A stretch of 64,000 nt of DNA, taken from assembly GCF_900114475.1 (NCBI RefSeq), contig NZ_FOTE01000002.1, positions 186,001-250,000 of the forward strand, given 5' to 3'. The notes under the pieces are model-generated. The model made no database searches. It was not told where the DNA came from and was given only the letters and a program-made list of their open reading frames with translations. Shown here one piece after another: positions 51,505 to 60,629 of this stretch. Within the stretch, counting starts at the first letter, position 1; the number at the start of each line of letters is the position of its first letter. The translations under genes were made by a program, and so were the position numbers. The stretch comes from Paenibacillus sp. 1_12. Lineage in GTDB: Bacteria; Bacillota; Bacilli; Paenibacillales; NBRC-103111.

Positions 51505-52194
51505 TTACTTGGAAATATAGAAAGCATTATTTTCCAATTTAGTTGTAAGTCCAAATTCTTCAACAGCAAAATTCCAAGTCATAGGAAAGTAAGTTACATC
51601 ATTTAAGACTAAAATCGGATACTCCTCATTCCCATTGTCAAGCCAGTCATCATTTACAAAGATATTGAAATCAGGCATTTTAGCGTATAACTTATCAGTT
51701 GGAACACCGCTATCAAAACTTAGTTTACCTGCTTTATTACTTGTCTTCCGAATGGAAAACCCCACTTCATCATCCCAATTTGTTTCTAAGCCCAATGCTT
51801 GTGTGAAATTATATGTCATTGGAAAGTAAGTAATATCCTTATATTCAAATACTGGATATTTGGATGTATTACTAAAAACTTGCTGATTATTGACATATAC
51901 TTTATAAGCTGGAATGGTAACTTTCAATTGACCAGCTGGAACGACTTCTTTCGGAGGTGCAGATGCAGGTTTAGAGCTTGAATTACTAGAAGATGAAGAC
52001 CCACTAGAACCTGAGCTTGAACTACCTCCGCTTCCATTATGATAATGATATCCTGTACACAATCCCTTTTTAACTGATGCAGCAGAACAATTATGACCAC
52101 CATTCGAATCTAGTCTACCTGGATGTGCAAATGAAGTTGAAACTATACTGAGAGCAAGTATTGATGTTAAAATGATTATTCTCCCAACTTTCAT
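51505..52194 (-). CDS. Secreted YHYH-domain protein with repeated C-terminal domain
   Basis: A 229-residue exported protein with a signal peptide (about 1-23). The mature N-terminus AHPGRLDSNGGHNC...GYHYHNG is the YHYH motif, a possible metal-binding site. A low-complexity Ser/Gly linker (about 55-80) leads to two similar repeats of about 65 residues, each with a KYPVFEYKDITYFPMTYNF-like strand pattern (second copy EEYPILVLNDVTYFPMTWNF), as in copper-amine-oxidase-N-type domains of Paenibacillus surface proteins. The role is unknown; wall binding is plausible. Confidence 0.8.
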   Translation of the reverse strand: MKVGRIIILTSILALSIVSTSFAHPGRLDSNGGHNCSAASVKKGLCTGYHYHNGSGGSSSSGSSGSSSSSNSSSKPASAPPKEVVPAGQLKVTIPAYKVYVNNQQVFSNTSKYPVFEYKDITYFPMTYNFTQALGLETNWDDEVGFSIRKTSNKAGKLSFDSGVPTDKLYAKMPDFNIFVNDDWLDNGNEEYPILVLNDVTYFPMTWNFAVEEFGLTTKLENNAFYISK

Positions 52195-52505
52195 GGGTAT
52201 TCACTCCTATATACATAGTAATTATTTCCTATGCTATCCTACCAGATAATAACTATTTATACAATCGTTTCTGAATGTTAAAGCAACCGCTATTATTGGG
52301 ATGCTCTCTCATTTGAAGGTTCCGTTGATTTAGTTAATTCCTCCCTCTCAAATTTTCCAAATAAAAACCCAATAAATCATTTTGATTTATCGGGTGAGAT
52401 GGGAATAGTTTATAGGGTTCAAAACAAGTTTATCGGTTTTCATATACTATATGGAATATATATCCATTACACGCAATTCCTTACCATACCTTACTCCTTA
52501 CCCTT
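52195..52505. other. Gap of about 310 bases between the YHYH gene and spo0A
   Basis: It contains the spo0A terminator (52363-52394) and the leader of the YHYH gene. Nothing else with coding or structural support was seen. Confidence 0.6.
52363..52394 (-). terminator. Intrinsic terminator after spo0A
   Basis: In minus-strand sense CCCGATAAATCA pairs with TGATTTATTGGG and is followed by T5. It lies about 110 bases past the spo0A stop. Confidence 0.82.
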
Positions 52506-53309
52506 TCAAGACACCTTATGCTCGATTCTGAGTTTATCCGCAACCATCGCAATAAACTCACTATTCGTCGGCTTCGATTTCGAGATATTAATCGTATATC
52601 CGAACAGATGTGAAATGCTGTCGATGTTGCCGCGCGTCCAAGCGACCTCAATCGCGTGGCGGATGGCACGTTCTACGCGGCTGGGTGTTGTTTTGTATTT
52701 TTCGGCAATTTGTGGGTAGAGGGTTTTTGTGATGGCACCTAATATTTCAATATTATTATAGATGATCGTGATGGCTTCACGCAGGTACTGATAGCCTTTG
52801 ATATGAGCGGGAACACCAATTTCGTGAATAATGGTTGTAATGTTGGCGTCGAGGTTTTTGCCTTTGGGAAGCTGCACAATGTTGGCTCTTGTGCTTGTGG
52901 TGGAGGAAGTAACTGAATTGCTTTGGTTATTAGTGACAAGCTGACGAATTCGACTCGTCAATATTTCCATATCAAACGGCTTTAGTATGTAATAAGATGC
53001 ACCCAATTGAACTGCCTTTTGCGTAATGTTTTCTTGACCGAAGGCTGTCAACATGATGATCTTGGGTTGCGGATTCAAATTCATATCACGCAGCTTTTCC
53101 AGTACGCCCAATCCGTCCAGGTGCGGCATAATAATATCCAGAATAAGGACATCAGGCAGCCGGTTTCCTTCTTCGATCAAACGAAGAACATCATTGCCGT
53201 TATATGCTATACCCGAAACATGCATATCGTCCTGCTCATCAATATATTCAGACAGTAGGTTAGTAAATTCTCGGTTGTCGTCAGCCAGCAATACTTCAAT
53301 CGTTTGCAA
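52506..53309 (-). CDS. spo0A: Sporulation master regulator Spo0A
   Basis: A 267-residue response regulator. The receiver domain has the acidic pair in [10 protein letters not shown], phosphoacceptor Asp58 in [12 protein letters not shown] and Lys in YILKPFD; a variable linker of about 30 residues follows. The C-terminal DNA-binding domain, with [20 protein letters not shown] and [20 protein letters not shown], is nearly identical to Spo0A of Bacillus. The start is the TTG at 53309: AAGGAGG eight bases upstream is itself part of the earlier open frame. The upstream region has a sigma-H-type promoter and three TGTCGAA boxes. It lies downstream of spoIVB. Confidence 0.98.
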   Translation of the reverse strand: MQTIEVLLADDNREFTNLLSEYIDEQDDMHVSGIAYNGNDVLRLIEEGNRLPDVLILDIIMPHLDGLGVLEKLRDMNLNPQPKIIMLTAFGQENITQKAVQLGASYYILKPFDMEILTSRIRQLVTNNQSNSVTSSTTSTRANIVQLPKGKNLDANITTIIHEIGVPAHIKGYQYLREAITIIYNNIEILGAITKTLYPQIAEKYKTTPSRVERAIRHAIEVAWTRGNIDSISHLFGYTINISKSKPTNSEFIAMVADKLRIEHKVS

Positions 53310-53364
53310 AATAGCTTCCTCCTTCAAAATGGGTAAAGATGGATGTTTAATTGTTCTTTAGTAT

Positions 53365-53393
53365 ACTTTCGACATGATAAATAAAATTCCTTC
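53365..53393 (-). promoter_or_regulatory. Candidate sigma-H promoter of spo0A
   Basis: On the minus strand GAAGGAATT matches the sigma-H -35 consensus at all positions, and 11 bases later GTCGAAAGT matches the -10 at seven of nine. The start codon is about 55 bases downstream. Spo0A boxes overlap or abut both elements. Confidence 0.65.
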
Positions 53394-53475
53394 TGTCGAA
53401 ATTTATTTTTCTGGATTTTTTTTTGTATTTATCATATAATTAATATTTTGTTTCAAGAAAGCTAATTGTTCGACA
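53368..53475. promoter_or_regulatory. Three Spo0A boxes upstream of spo0A
   Basis: Perfect TGTCGAA cores occur at 53368-53374 (minus), 53394-53400 (plus) and 53469-53475 (minus). The first two face each other across 19 bases and bracket the sigma-H-like promoter. The consensus is the established Spo0A~P binding core, so direct autoregulation is expected. Confidence 0.7.
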
Positions 53476-53484
53476 CGTTTAGCT

Positions 53485-53516
53485 AAAAAAACAAGTTCCC
53501 CCTTGAGGGAGAACTT
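53485..53516 (-). terminator. Intrinsic terminator after spoIVB
   Basis: In minus-strand sense AAGTTCTCCCTC pairs with the following GGGGGAACTT and is followed by T7 after a short GT. The stem begins at the spoIVB stop codon and keeps spo0A as a separate unit. Confidence 0.82.
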
Positions 53517-54847
53517 TATGAGGCTTTCATCGTTTCATTTACGGTCTGCCGAAGCATGATCCCTGCGTCCTGCAGCATCCATTCAATAAAGCATCCATAA
53601 CCGCTAGTTGGGTCATTGACAAACACATGAGTAACCGCACCAATGACTTTACCGTTTTGAATAATGGGACTACCGCTCATTCCTTGTACAATACCACCGG
53701 TTTTTTCAAGAAGACGCGGATCCGTGACTTTAATTACCATACCTTTTGTTGCTGGGAATTCCTGTTTCGTAACATGCATCACTTCAATATCGAATTTCTC
53801 CACCTTTTGCCCACTTACAACCGTGTAGATCTGGGCGGGCCCTTCCTTTACTTCTTCTGAAAAAGCGACGGGCAAGGCTTCTTTGGAAAAGCTGTGATCG
53901 GGCAGCTCACTCATTTGACCAAAAATTCCGAAAGACGTGTTTTTTTCGATGTTACCTAGCACCTTACTTTCCTTGGAAAACTGTGCCCTTTTTTCTCCGG
54001 GTTCACCATTTTGGCTTTTGGAAATCGAGGTCACATTGGAATGAACAATCTCTCCTGTACCGACTGCAATTGGTGTTTGAGTATCCATGTCAGTGATGAC
54101 ATGCCCTAGTGCTCCATATACCCCTTGATCCGGTGCATAGAAAGTCAGAGTCCCTACCCCAGCCGCTGAGTCGCGGATATACAAGCCCAGTCGATACGTT
54201 TTATCCACAACATCGTATGCTGGCTGCATGCTCAGTTCGAGAACTTCATTATTTCGCTTCACCGTCAAGACAATAGGCTTCTTACTTTCACCTGCTTCAG
54301 TTACCAGTTCGGAAACCTTGGACACATCGGTAATGGGTTTACCATTCAGCTTGACAATCAAATCGCCCAATTGGATGCGGGCATCCTCACCAGGTGAAAC
54401 CTTCTTTTCGTCTGCTATCGTCACCAAATGATGACCAACAACAAGAACACCTGCCGACTTTAACTTCACTCCGATGGTATGTCCACCAGGAATAACCTTG
54501 AGGTCAGGCACAACATTGACCTTGACGGTTTTGAGTGGAATCTTGCCAAAAAGCTTCAGTGTAAGCTCAGCCTGACCTGCTTTGTAAGATTCCAAAGAAA
54601 TAGGATGATGAAGATCCACTTGAAATGAGTGCTTAGTCGATCCATTAACCTTCACAATGTCCGGATCATTCACGCTCACCTGGGCGCTAACAGGCATCGC
54701 CAGTTGAAGACTGGCCTGCTGACCTGTGAACAGCCTTAGTTCTTCTGGAAATGAGGCAAAGCTTTGGAAGGGTGTGGACAGGCTACCCAGACAAACGAAG
54801 AAGATAAGCATCAATCCAATCAATCTTTTTCTCCGGTTGGAACTCAT
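53516..54847 (-). CDS. spoIVB: SpoIVB peptidase
   Basis: A 443-residue S55-family serine protease secreted from the forespore to trigger pro-sigma-K processing. A signal/anchor segment (about 8-30) is followed by a PDZ domain (about 120-205, starting IPGGHTIGVKLKSAGVLVVG). The protease domain has His249 in YGALGHVITD and Ser391 in VQGMSGSPII, the expected catalytic pair. The ATG at 54847 lies behind GGGAGCG. It lies between recN and spo0A, as in Bacillus. Confidence 0.96.
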   Translation of the reverse strand: MSSNRRKRLIGLMLIFFVCLGSLSTPFQSFASFPEELRLFTGQQASLQLAMPVSAQVSVNDPDIVKVNGSTKHSFQVDLHHPISLESYKAGQAELTLKLFGKIPLKTVKVNVVPDLKVIPGGHTIGVKLKSAGVLVVGHHLVTIADEKKVSPGEDARIQLGDLIVKLNGKPITDVSKVSELVTEAGESKKPIVLTVKRNNEVLELSMQPAYDVVDKTYRLGLYIRDSAAGVGTLTFYAPDQGVYGALGHVITDMDTQTPIAVGTGEIVHSNVTSISKSQNGEPGEKRAQFSKESKVLGNIEKNTSFGIFGQMSELPDHSFSKEALPVAFSEEVKEGPAQIYTVVSGQKVEKFDIEVMHVTKQEFPATKGMVIKVTDPRLLEKTGGIVQGMSGSPIIQNGKVIGAVTHVFVNDPTSGYGCFIEWMLQDAGIMLRQTVNETMKAS

Positions 54848-54970
54848 GGTGTCACGCTCCCTTGCTTCCTGTGCACGAGCGGCAATCGTAATGACTCACC
54901 GCTTAATGCGTACCCTTAAGGTATCCCCACACCATTCGTTTTATAAGTGAAAATGATCCCACACTTGGGG

Positions 54971-56665
54971 CTACAAACTTCCTTTCTTGACATCTGCCAA
55001 ATCCAGCATTTCTTGAGCATGCTGCAAGGTCGTACCGGTGACCTCTACACCACCAAGCATACGCGCCAATTCATGAATTCGTCCTTCAGCAGATAAATCG
55101 TCCACATGGGTAAAGGTTCGTTTACCATCATTTGTTTTGTGAATAAGGTAATGAGCATCGGCCATGCAGGCTACTTGCGGAAGGTGTGTAATAGAGAATA
55201 CTTGACAATCACGCGATAGCCGCGACATTTTCTCTGCAATCGCTTGTGCTGCACGTCCGCTTACTCCGGTATCCACTTCATCAAATACGAGCACCGGGAT
55301 ACGATCGACTCGGGCAAAAATCGATTTTAAAGCAAGCATCACTCTGGAGATTTCACCACCGGATGCGATTTTACTCAAGGAGCGTAAAGGTTCGCCTGGA
55401 TTTGCTGAAATTAGAAACTCCACTTCGTCGGCACCATTTAAACTGCATGCCTCTTCATTGAATTTAATTTGGACTTTAAATTGTGTTTTTTCCATATGGA
55501 GATCTCGAAGCTCAGCCACAATTTCGCCAGCCAGCTTGTCCGCTACCTGTTGTCTCTTCTCCGAAAGAATCTTCGCGTGCTTACGCAAAATTTGAATGGC
55601 CTGGTTCTCCTGTTTTTGGAGCTCTTGCAGCTTTTCGTCTTTATTTTCAATCATATCCAGCTCATGCTTAACTTTTTTCAAATATTCAAGAATGTCTGCA
55701 ATACTTTCTCCGTATTTGCGCCGAAGGGATGCCATGGTGTGTAAGCGCTGTTCAATAAATTCAAGCCTTGTTGGGTTGAATTCAATGTCATCCCGATAAT
55801 CGCGCAGCTGGTAAGCAGCGTCTTCGAGCTGATAATAAGCACTCTGGACCTGCTCCAGAACAGGTTGCAGCTTCACTGGATCCAAAGTAGCAATATCCTC
55901 AATTTTTTGCATGACTTTACTTATTGTTGTAAGTCCTGCGCCTGCCCCGCTTAAGGAATCGTAAGAATCCGCAGCGTTTTGGTACAACTTTTCCGCATTC
56001 GCTAGTATGCGTTTTTCTTCAAGTAATGATTCATCCTCGCCCAATTTTAATTGAGCTGAGCTGATTTCTTCAACCTGAAAGCGATACAGGTCGAGCATCT
56101 GCAGCGATTTTTTGCTCGTTTCCTCAAGCTCTTTCAAGCTTTTGCGAATACCGCTATAGGTTTGATAAGCTTTTCCATACTCACTTTTTAAAGGACCGAT
56201 CTCGACCTCACCAAATAAATCGAGCCAATTGATATGCTCATCTACATCAAACAACGATTGATGCTCATGCTGACCATGTATGTTCACAAGCCAGGCTCCC
56301 ACGGATTTCAATCCAGCCAGATTAACCATCTGTCCATTAATGCGGCTTGTGCTTTTACCTTGTGCTGTGATTTCGCGACGAATAATCAAGTGCTCTTCGG
56401 AATCGGCTTCAATGCCGAGCTCCTCTAATGTTGTCCACACCGGGTGGCCCGCCTCAATATGAAATAAAGCTTCAATGGAGGACTTATCACTCCCGTATCG
56501 AACCAAATCAGCAGAGCTTCTTCCACCTGCTATTAGAGTTAAAGCGTCAATAATAATGGATTTACCTGCTCCCGTTTCACCCGTAAGGACATGAAACCCT
56601 TTACGAAAGTGAAGGTGAACCGATTCTATAACAGCTAAGTTGCGTATTGTCATTTCTAGCAGCAT
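54971..56665 (-). CDS. recN: DNA repair protein RecN
   Basis: A 564-residue SMC-like ATPase that acts early at double-strand breaks. The Walker A GETGAGKS is at 29-36, long coiled coils cover about 150-380, and the signature/Walker B part reads SKIASGGEISRVMLALKSIF then VLVFDEVDTGVSG. I chose the ATG at 56665; another at 56671 lies too close to the GGGAGAG site. It follows ahrC by only 15 bases. Confidence 0.97.
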   Translation of the reverse strand: MLLEMTIRNLAVIESVHLHFRKGFHVLTGETGAGKSIIIDALTLIAGGRSSADLVRYGSDKSSIEALFHIEAGHPVWTTLEELGIEADSEEHLIIRREITAQGKSTSRINGQMVNLAGLKSVGAWLVNIHGQHEHQSLFDVDEHINWLDLFGEVEIGPLKSEYGKAYQTYSGIRKSLKELEETSKKSLQMLDLYRFQVEEISSAQLKLGEDESLLEEKRILANAEKLYQNAADSYDSLSGAGAGLTTISKVMQKIEDIATLDPVKLQPVLEQVQSAYYQLEDAAYQLRDYRDDIEFNPTRLEFIEQRLHTMASLRRKYGESIADILEYLKKVKHELDMIENKDEKLQELQKQENQAIQILRKHAKILSEKRQQVADKLAGEIVAELRDLHMEKTQFKVQIKFNEEACSLNGADEVEFLISANPGEPLRSLSKIASGGEISRVMLALKSIFARVDRIPVLVFDEVDTGVSGRAAQAIAEKMSRLSRDCQVFSITHLPQVACMADAHYLIHKTNDGKRTFTHVDDLSAEGRIHELARMLGGVEVTGTTLQHAQEMLDLADVKKGSL

Positions 56666-56680
56666 CGTCATCTCTCCCTG

Positions 56681-57130
56681 TTAGCTAAGCATGGATAAAA
56701 TTTGATTTACCACCTTGCTGCTCTGTTCTTTACCGCGGCAAATCATCAATATGGTATCATCGCCACAGATTGTTCCCATAATTTCTGGCCACTCGAGGCT
56801 ATCGATTAAGGAACCAATGGCATTGGCCGTTCCTGGAAGGCTTTTTAATACCACAAGATTATCCGTATAATCGATATGTACAAAATGATCATTCAAGGCT
56901 CTTTTTAAGCGGTGCAAGGGATTATAACGCTGATCGGCTGGAACCGAATATTTGTAGCGTCCATCATCCAATGGAACCTTGATTAAATGTAATTCCTTGA
57001 TATCCCGTGAAATCGTCGCTTGTGTAACTGCATAACCTGCACTTTTTAATCGATCAACCAGTTCATCCTGAGTTTCAACTTCATTATTCGCAATAATTTC
57101 GCGTATTTTGATATGTCGTTGGCCTTTCAT
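56681..57130 (-). CDS. ahrC: Arginine repressor AhrC/ArgR
   Basis: A 149-residue hexameric regulator that senses arginine. The winged helix is in [22 protein letters not shown] with the recognition helix [18 protein letters not shown]; the C-terminal oligomerisation domain contains the arginine-binding [13 protein letters not shown] and [20 protein letters not shown] precedes the ATG at 57130. It lies between the conserved small membrane protein gene and recN, the standard order in Firmicutes. Confidence 0.96.
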   Translation of the reverse strand: MKGQRHIKIREIIANNEVETQDELVDRLKSAGYAVTQATISRDIKELHLIKVPLDDGRYKYSVPADQRYNPLHRLKRALNDHFVHIDYTDNLVVLKSLPGTANAIGSLIDSLEWPEIMGTICGDDTILMICRGKEQSSKVVNQILSMLS

Positions 57131-57132
57131 TT

Positions 57133-57606
57133 CTATACCTCATCCTCGTTGTCTATTTGAAATCGGATACACTGTATCCTATGCTGCTGCGGATCCACAT
57201 AAAGAACTCCTGAAGTTTGCGGATACAATAAATGAAATGCAAGCAGATGATCACGTATGGAGCTGCCTGTTGTTTCCATAGGCTTGCGTTCTTTGGCTAC
57301 CTTCACGGTAAAATACACACCGTCCTGCTCTACAAAGTAATCAATGAACAAACGGCTGTGCAAGGGCTCCCCATCATTAATCGTAATGTGAATGGGAATA
57401 CGTTGTTTGCCGCTAATGACCTTGTATCCATTTTCCTCAAGCAAACGTGTGACTTCATCCGATGATACAGGGGTCTCCTCCGGAAGCGTAAGTCCTTCAC
57501 TCTCACTTTCCATAGTGCCCTTCATTCGATTGCGAATATACAGGAATATCCAAAAACCCGCTATAAGAATTATCAAAATGATGACCAAGCCATCTCCACT
57601 TTGCAT
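57133..57606 (-). CDS. Conserved hypothetical membrane-anchored protein between tlyA and ahrC
   Basis: A 157-residue protein with one N-terminal membrane helix (about 6-25) and a cytoplasmic or external domain. The soluble part begins after an acidic linker ([18 protein letters not shown]) with [21 protein letters not shown], followed by strands [20 protein letters not shown] do not recognise the family. The ATG at 57606 lies behind GAGGTGA. It ends two bases before the ahrC start, so it is read with ahrC and recN; its function is unknown. Confidence 0.75.
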   Translation of the reverse strand: MQSGDGLVIILIILIAGFWIFLYIRNRMKGTMESESEGLTLPEETPVSSDEVTRLLEENGYKVISGKQRIPIHITINDGEPLHSRLFIDYFVEQDGVYFTVKVAKERKPMETTGSSIRDHLLAFHLLYPQTSGVLYVDPQQHRIQCIRFQIDNEDEV

Positions 57607-57656
57607 CCCATTCACCTCAATGGTAAGTATTCGAGAAATCTCAACCAATATCCTCC

Positions 57657-57691
57657 AAAAAAACAAAAAACTCATCCGCCAGATGAGTTTT
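57657..57691 (-). terminator. Intrinsic terminator overlapping the tlyA stop
   Basis: In minus-strand sense AAAACTCATC pairs with GATGAGTTTT around a five-base loop and is followed by T-rich sequence. The tlyA stop codon lies in the right arm of the stem. Confidence 0.8.
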
Positions 57692-58508
57692 GAAGCTTTT
57701 GTGCATCGATGACTACTTGCTGAATCCACTCGTCTTTGAGTTGTGATGATACGATTGATTCGGGTGCTGCTGATTGAAAATAGGCGAGAAATTCAACGTT
57801 GCCCTCACCACCGCGTATTGGAGAAAAGGTAAGCCCCTGCAAATAAAATCCAGCTTCCTCCGCAAACCCAAGTACAGTTTGAAGCACTTCCGTATGCACA
57901 GACGGGTCTCGCACAACCCCTGTCTTGGGAACCTTCTCACGCCCCGCCTCAAACTGCGGCTTGATCAAAGCAACTACCGAACCATGCTCAGATAAAATGC
58001 TTTTTAACGGGGGCAGGATGAGCTTTAAGGAAATAAAAGAGACATCAATCGAAGCAAAGGCAGGCTGCGGCCCAACTAAATCCTCTGGCTTCATAAAACG
58101 AAAATTGGTTCGTTCCATCACCTTCACCTGGGGATGACTGCGCATGGACCAATCCAATTGATTATAGCCGACATCCACTGCATACACATAAGCTGCTCCA
58201 TGCTGCAGTGCACAATCGGTAAAGCCACCGGTGGAGGCTCCAATATCCAGCATGGTAACGCCATTCAGATCGATATTAAACAGCTTTAAAGCCTTTTCCA
58301 GTTTCAATCCGCCTCTACTTACATAGGGATGGATCGCACCTTTAACAAGGATTCTGGAGCTTCTATGCACCTTCGTGCCTGCCTTATCGATCGGCTCCTC
58401 ATCCACCTGAACAAGTCCAGCCATAATGGACGCTTTTGCTTTTTCCCGTGTCAGGAAAAAGCCTTGCTCCACAAGTAATATATCTAATCGTTCTTTATCT
58501 GCTGCCAT
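57672..58508 (-). CDS. tlyA: TlyA family rRNA 2'-O-methyltransferase
   Basis: A 278-residue protein with an N-terminal S4 RNA-binding domain (about 5-65, starting RLDILLVEQGFFLTREKAKA) and an FtsJ-type methyltransferase domain with the SAM loop LDIGASTGGFTDCAL, then DVGYNQLDW and ALIKPQFE. TlyA methylates ribosomal RNA in mycobacteria; some members are called hemolysins on weak grounds. The ATG at 58508 follows GTGGGA. It lies between dxs and ahrC, as in Bacillus (yqxC). Confidence 0.93.
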   Translation of the reverse strand: MAADKERLDILLVEQGFFLTREKAKASIMAGLVQVDEEPIDKAGTKVHRSSRILVKGAIHPYVSRGGLKLEKALKLFNIDLNGVTMLDIGASTGGFTDCALQHGAAYVYAVDVGYNQLDWSMRSHPQVKVMERTNFRFMKPEDLVGPQPAFASIDVSFISLKLILPPLKSILSEHGSVVALIKPQFEAGREKVPKTGVVRDPSVHTEVLQTVLGFAEEAGFYLQGLTFSPIRGGEGNVEFLAYFQSAAPESIVSSQLKDEWIQQVVIDAQKLQNSSGG

Positions 58509-58541
58509 GCTGAAGTTATTCCCACTTTCTGCCGAGATGAT

Positions 58542-60428
58542 TCAAGCATGCTGCCGTTTGCGCGGCATTAATGCTTTTACCTCGGATACAAGCCGTTCTG
58601 CAGTAAGTCCTACTTCCTGACGCTGTTCCTTTACCGATCCATGCTCGACAAAATAATCGGGAACGCCGAGGATTTTGATTTGCAGACCATGGCGATTTTG
58701 ATTCGCATAAAACTCGAGCACTCCACTGCCGAAGCCGCCCATTTGCGCGCCTTCCTCCAATGTAATGATAGGTAAGTTCTCCTTGGAGATCTGAAGCAGC
58801 ATAGCTTCATCCATAGGCTTGATAAACCGTGCGTTAACGACCCGAAGCTGTAACCCGTCCTTGTTTAGCTGCTCTGCAGCTTCAAGTGCAATAGCAATCA
58901 TAGGTCCTACTGCCAGCACAACCGCACTGTCTCCCGGTCTTAGCACTTCCCAGGTACCGATAGGAATCGCTTTTAACGGCTCATCCATAGGTACGCCGAG
59001 TCCATTAGCCCGAGGGTAACGAACAGCGATAGGACCTTCGTCGTAGTCAACTGCGGTTTTAAGCATGTGCCGCAGCTCATTTTCATCCTTAGGCATCATT
59101 AGCACCATATTTGGAATACTGCGCAAATAAGCTATGTCGTACACACCATGGTGGGTTTCACCATCATCTCCAACAAAACCTGCGCGATCAATTGCAAATA
59201 TAACATTAAGATTGGCACGGCATATATCATGAACAACCTGATCATAGGCTCTTTGCAAAAATGTAGAGTATACGGCAAATACAGGCTTCATACCTTCACT
59301 TGCCAGTCCTGCACAGAAAGTAGCCGCGTGCTGTTCTGCAATTCCAACATCAATCATCCGTTTTGGAAATTGAGCTGCGAATTTCAACAAGCCTGAGCCA
59401 CCCGGCATCGCAGGAGTAACAGCCATAATTCTTAAATCCTGCTCAGCCAGCTCAATCAGCGTATTCCCAAAAACATCCGTATACATGGGATGACCAACTG
59501 CCTTTAGCATTTTACCGGATTCAACCTTATAAGGTCTAACTCCATGCCAAGTAAAGGAATCTGCTTCTGCTGGCAGATAGCCTTTTCCTTTTAGTGTCAA
59601 CACATGCACCATAACCGGACCTTCAACCTTTTCTGCTTGCTTCAAGGTTTCCAGCAGCAGTGGAAGATTGTGTCCGTCCACCGGTCCCAGATAGGTAAAT
59701 CCCAATTCCTCAAAGATGACTCCGGATACCAGCATATATTTCAAGCTGTCTTTCAGCTTTTCCATAGTCTTAGCCAGCGTCCCGCCGATTGCCGGGATTT
59801 TCTTCAATAAATATTCGACTTCTTCTTTTGCTTTTACATAATTCTTATCGGAACGAATTTTGCCTAAATAATTATGCATCGCACCTACATTAGGAGCTAT
59901 CGACATTTCATTGTCGTTCAAGATAACCATCATGTTCTTCTTCTCGTGGCCAATGTGATTCATGGCTTCAAAAGCCATACCACCAGTCAGAGCACCGTCC
60001 CCGATAATGGCGATGATCTTGTTATCCTCACCTTTCAGATCACGGGCTACTGCCATGCCCATGGCTGCTGATAGGGAAGTACTGCTGTGTCCAGCCTCCC
60101 AGACGTCATGCTCGCTTTCCGAGCGCTTGACAAAACCACACAATCCTTTGTATTTACGTAAGGTATCAAACTGATCCATACGTCCAGTAAACATTTTATG
60201 CACATAGGATTGATGTCCCACATCAAAAATAAACTTGTCTGTAGGGCTATTGTATAGATAATGAAGAGCTATCGTCAGTTCGACAACTCCCAGATTAGAA
60301 GAAAGATGACCACCAGTTAACGAAAGCTTTTCAACTAAAAACTGCCTCGTTTCCTCAGCAAGCATTTCTAATTGTTCTATCGTCAGGTGCTTCAAGTCTT
60401 GTGGTTGATTGATATGTTCTAGCAGCAC
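58542..60428 (-). CDS. dxs: 1-deoxy-D-xylulose-5-phosphate synthase
   Basis: A 628-residue thiamine enzyme that joins pyruvate and glyceraldehyde 3-phosphate, the first step of the MEP isoprenoid route. Marks: [18 protein letters not shown], ThDP motif [18 protein letters not shown]...[12 protein letters not shown], and the [17 protein letters not shown] block. The GTG at 60428 lies behind GGGGGAAC; a longer frame reaching 60500 has no good start. It forms an operon with ispA, xseB, xseA and folD upstream and tlyA downstream. Confidence 0.97.
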   Translation of the reverse strand: MLLEHINQPQDLKHLTIEQLEMLAEETRQFLVEKLSLTGGHLSSNLGVVELTIALHYLYNSPTDKFIFDVGHQSYVHKMFTGRMDQFDTLRKYKGLCGFVKRSESEHDVWEAGHSSTSLSAAMGMAVARDLKGEDNKIIAIIGDGALTGGMAFEAMNHIGHEKKNMMVILNDNEMSIAPNVGAMHNYLGKIRSDKNYVKAKEEVEYLLKKIPAIGGTLAKTMEKLKDSLKYMLVSGVIFEELGFTYLGPVDGHNLPLLLETLKQAEKVEGPVMVHVLTLKGKGYLPAEADSFTWHGVRPYKVESGKMLKAVGHPMYTDVFGNTLIELAEQDLRIMAVTPAMPGGSGLLKFAAQFPKRMIDVGIAEQHAATFCAGLASEGMKPVFAVYSTFLQRAYDQVVHDICRANLNVIFAIDRAGFVGDDGETHHGVYDIAYLRSIPNMVLMMPKDENELRHMLKTAVDYDEGPIAVRYPRANGLGVPMDEPLKAIPIGTWEVLRPGDSAVVLAVGPMIAIALEAAEQLNKDGLQLRVVNARFIKPMDEAMLLQISKENLPIITLEEGAQMGGFGSGVLEFYANQNRHGLQIKILGVPDYFVEHGSVKEQRQEVGLTAERLVSEVKALMPRKRQHA

Positions 60429-60589
60429 GCTTGTTCCCCCGCTTTCCTGTTTGGACTGTTGCGTATAACAAACACCCCAACCGCAGGAGTGAATAAGCAA
60501 TCTATCCCACTAAACGTATGATTTATTATAGCATAGTTGATGATAGGTGCTCAATTGTAAGATCATACGGAATATACAGCCTGAAGTGC

Positions 60590-60617
60590 GTGTTCAAAAA
60601 GTCAATTTTTCGAACAC
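60590..60617. repeat. Short palindrome after ispA
   Basis: GTGTTCAAAAA (60590-60600) faces TTTTTCGAACAC (60606-60617), an 11-base inverted repeat with one extra base. It lies between ispA and dxs, just past the ispA stop. No clear T tract follows on the minus strand, so a terminator role is doubtful. Confidence 0.5.
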
Positions 60618-60629
60618 CCTCTATTAAGA

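Noticed and set aside
47400-52200. Prophage or integrative element in the accessory stretch
   Set aside because: No integrase, structural phage gene, transposase, tRNA or flanking repeat was seen; only gene content and AT richness suggest it is variable.
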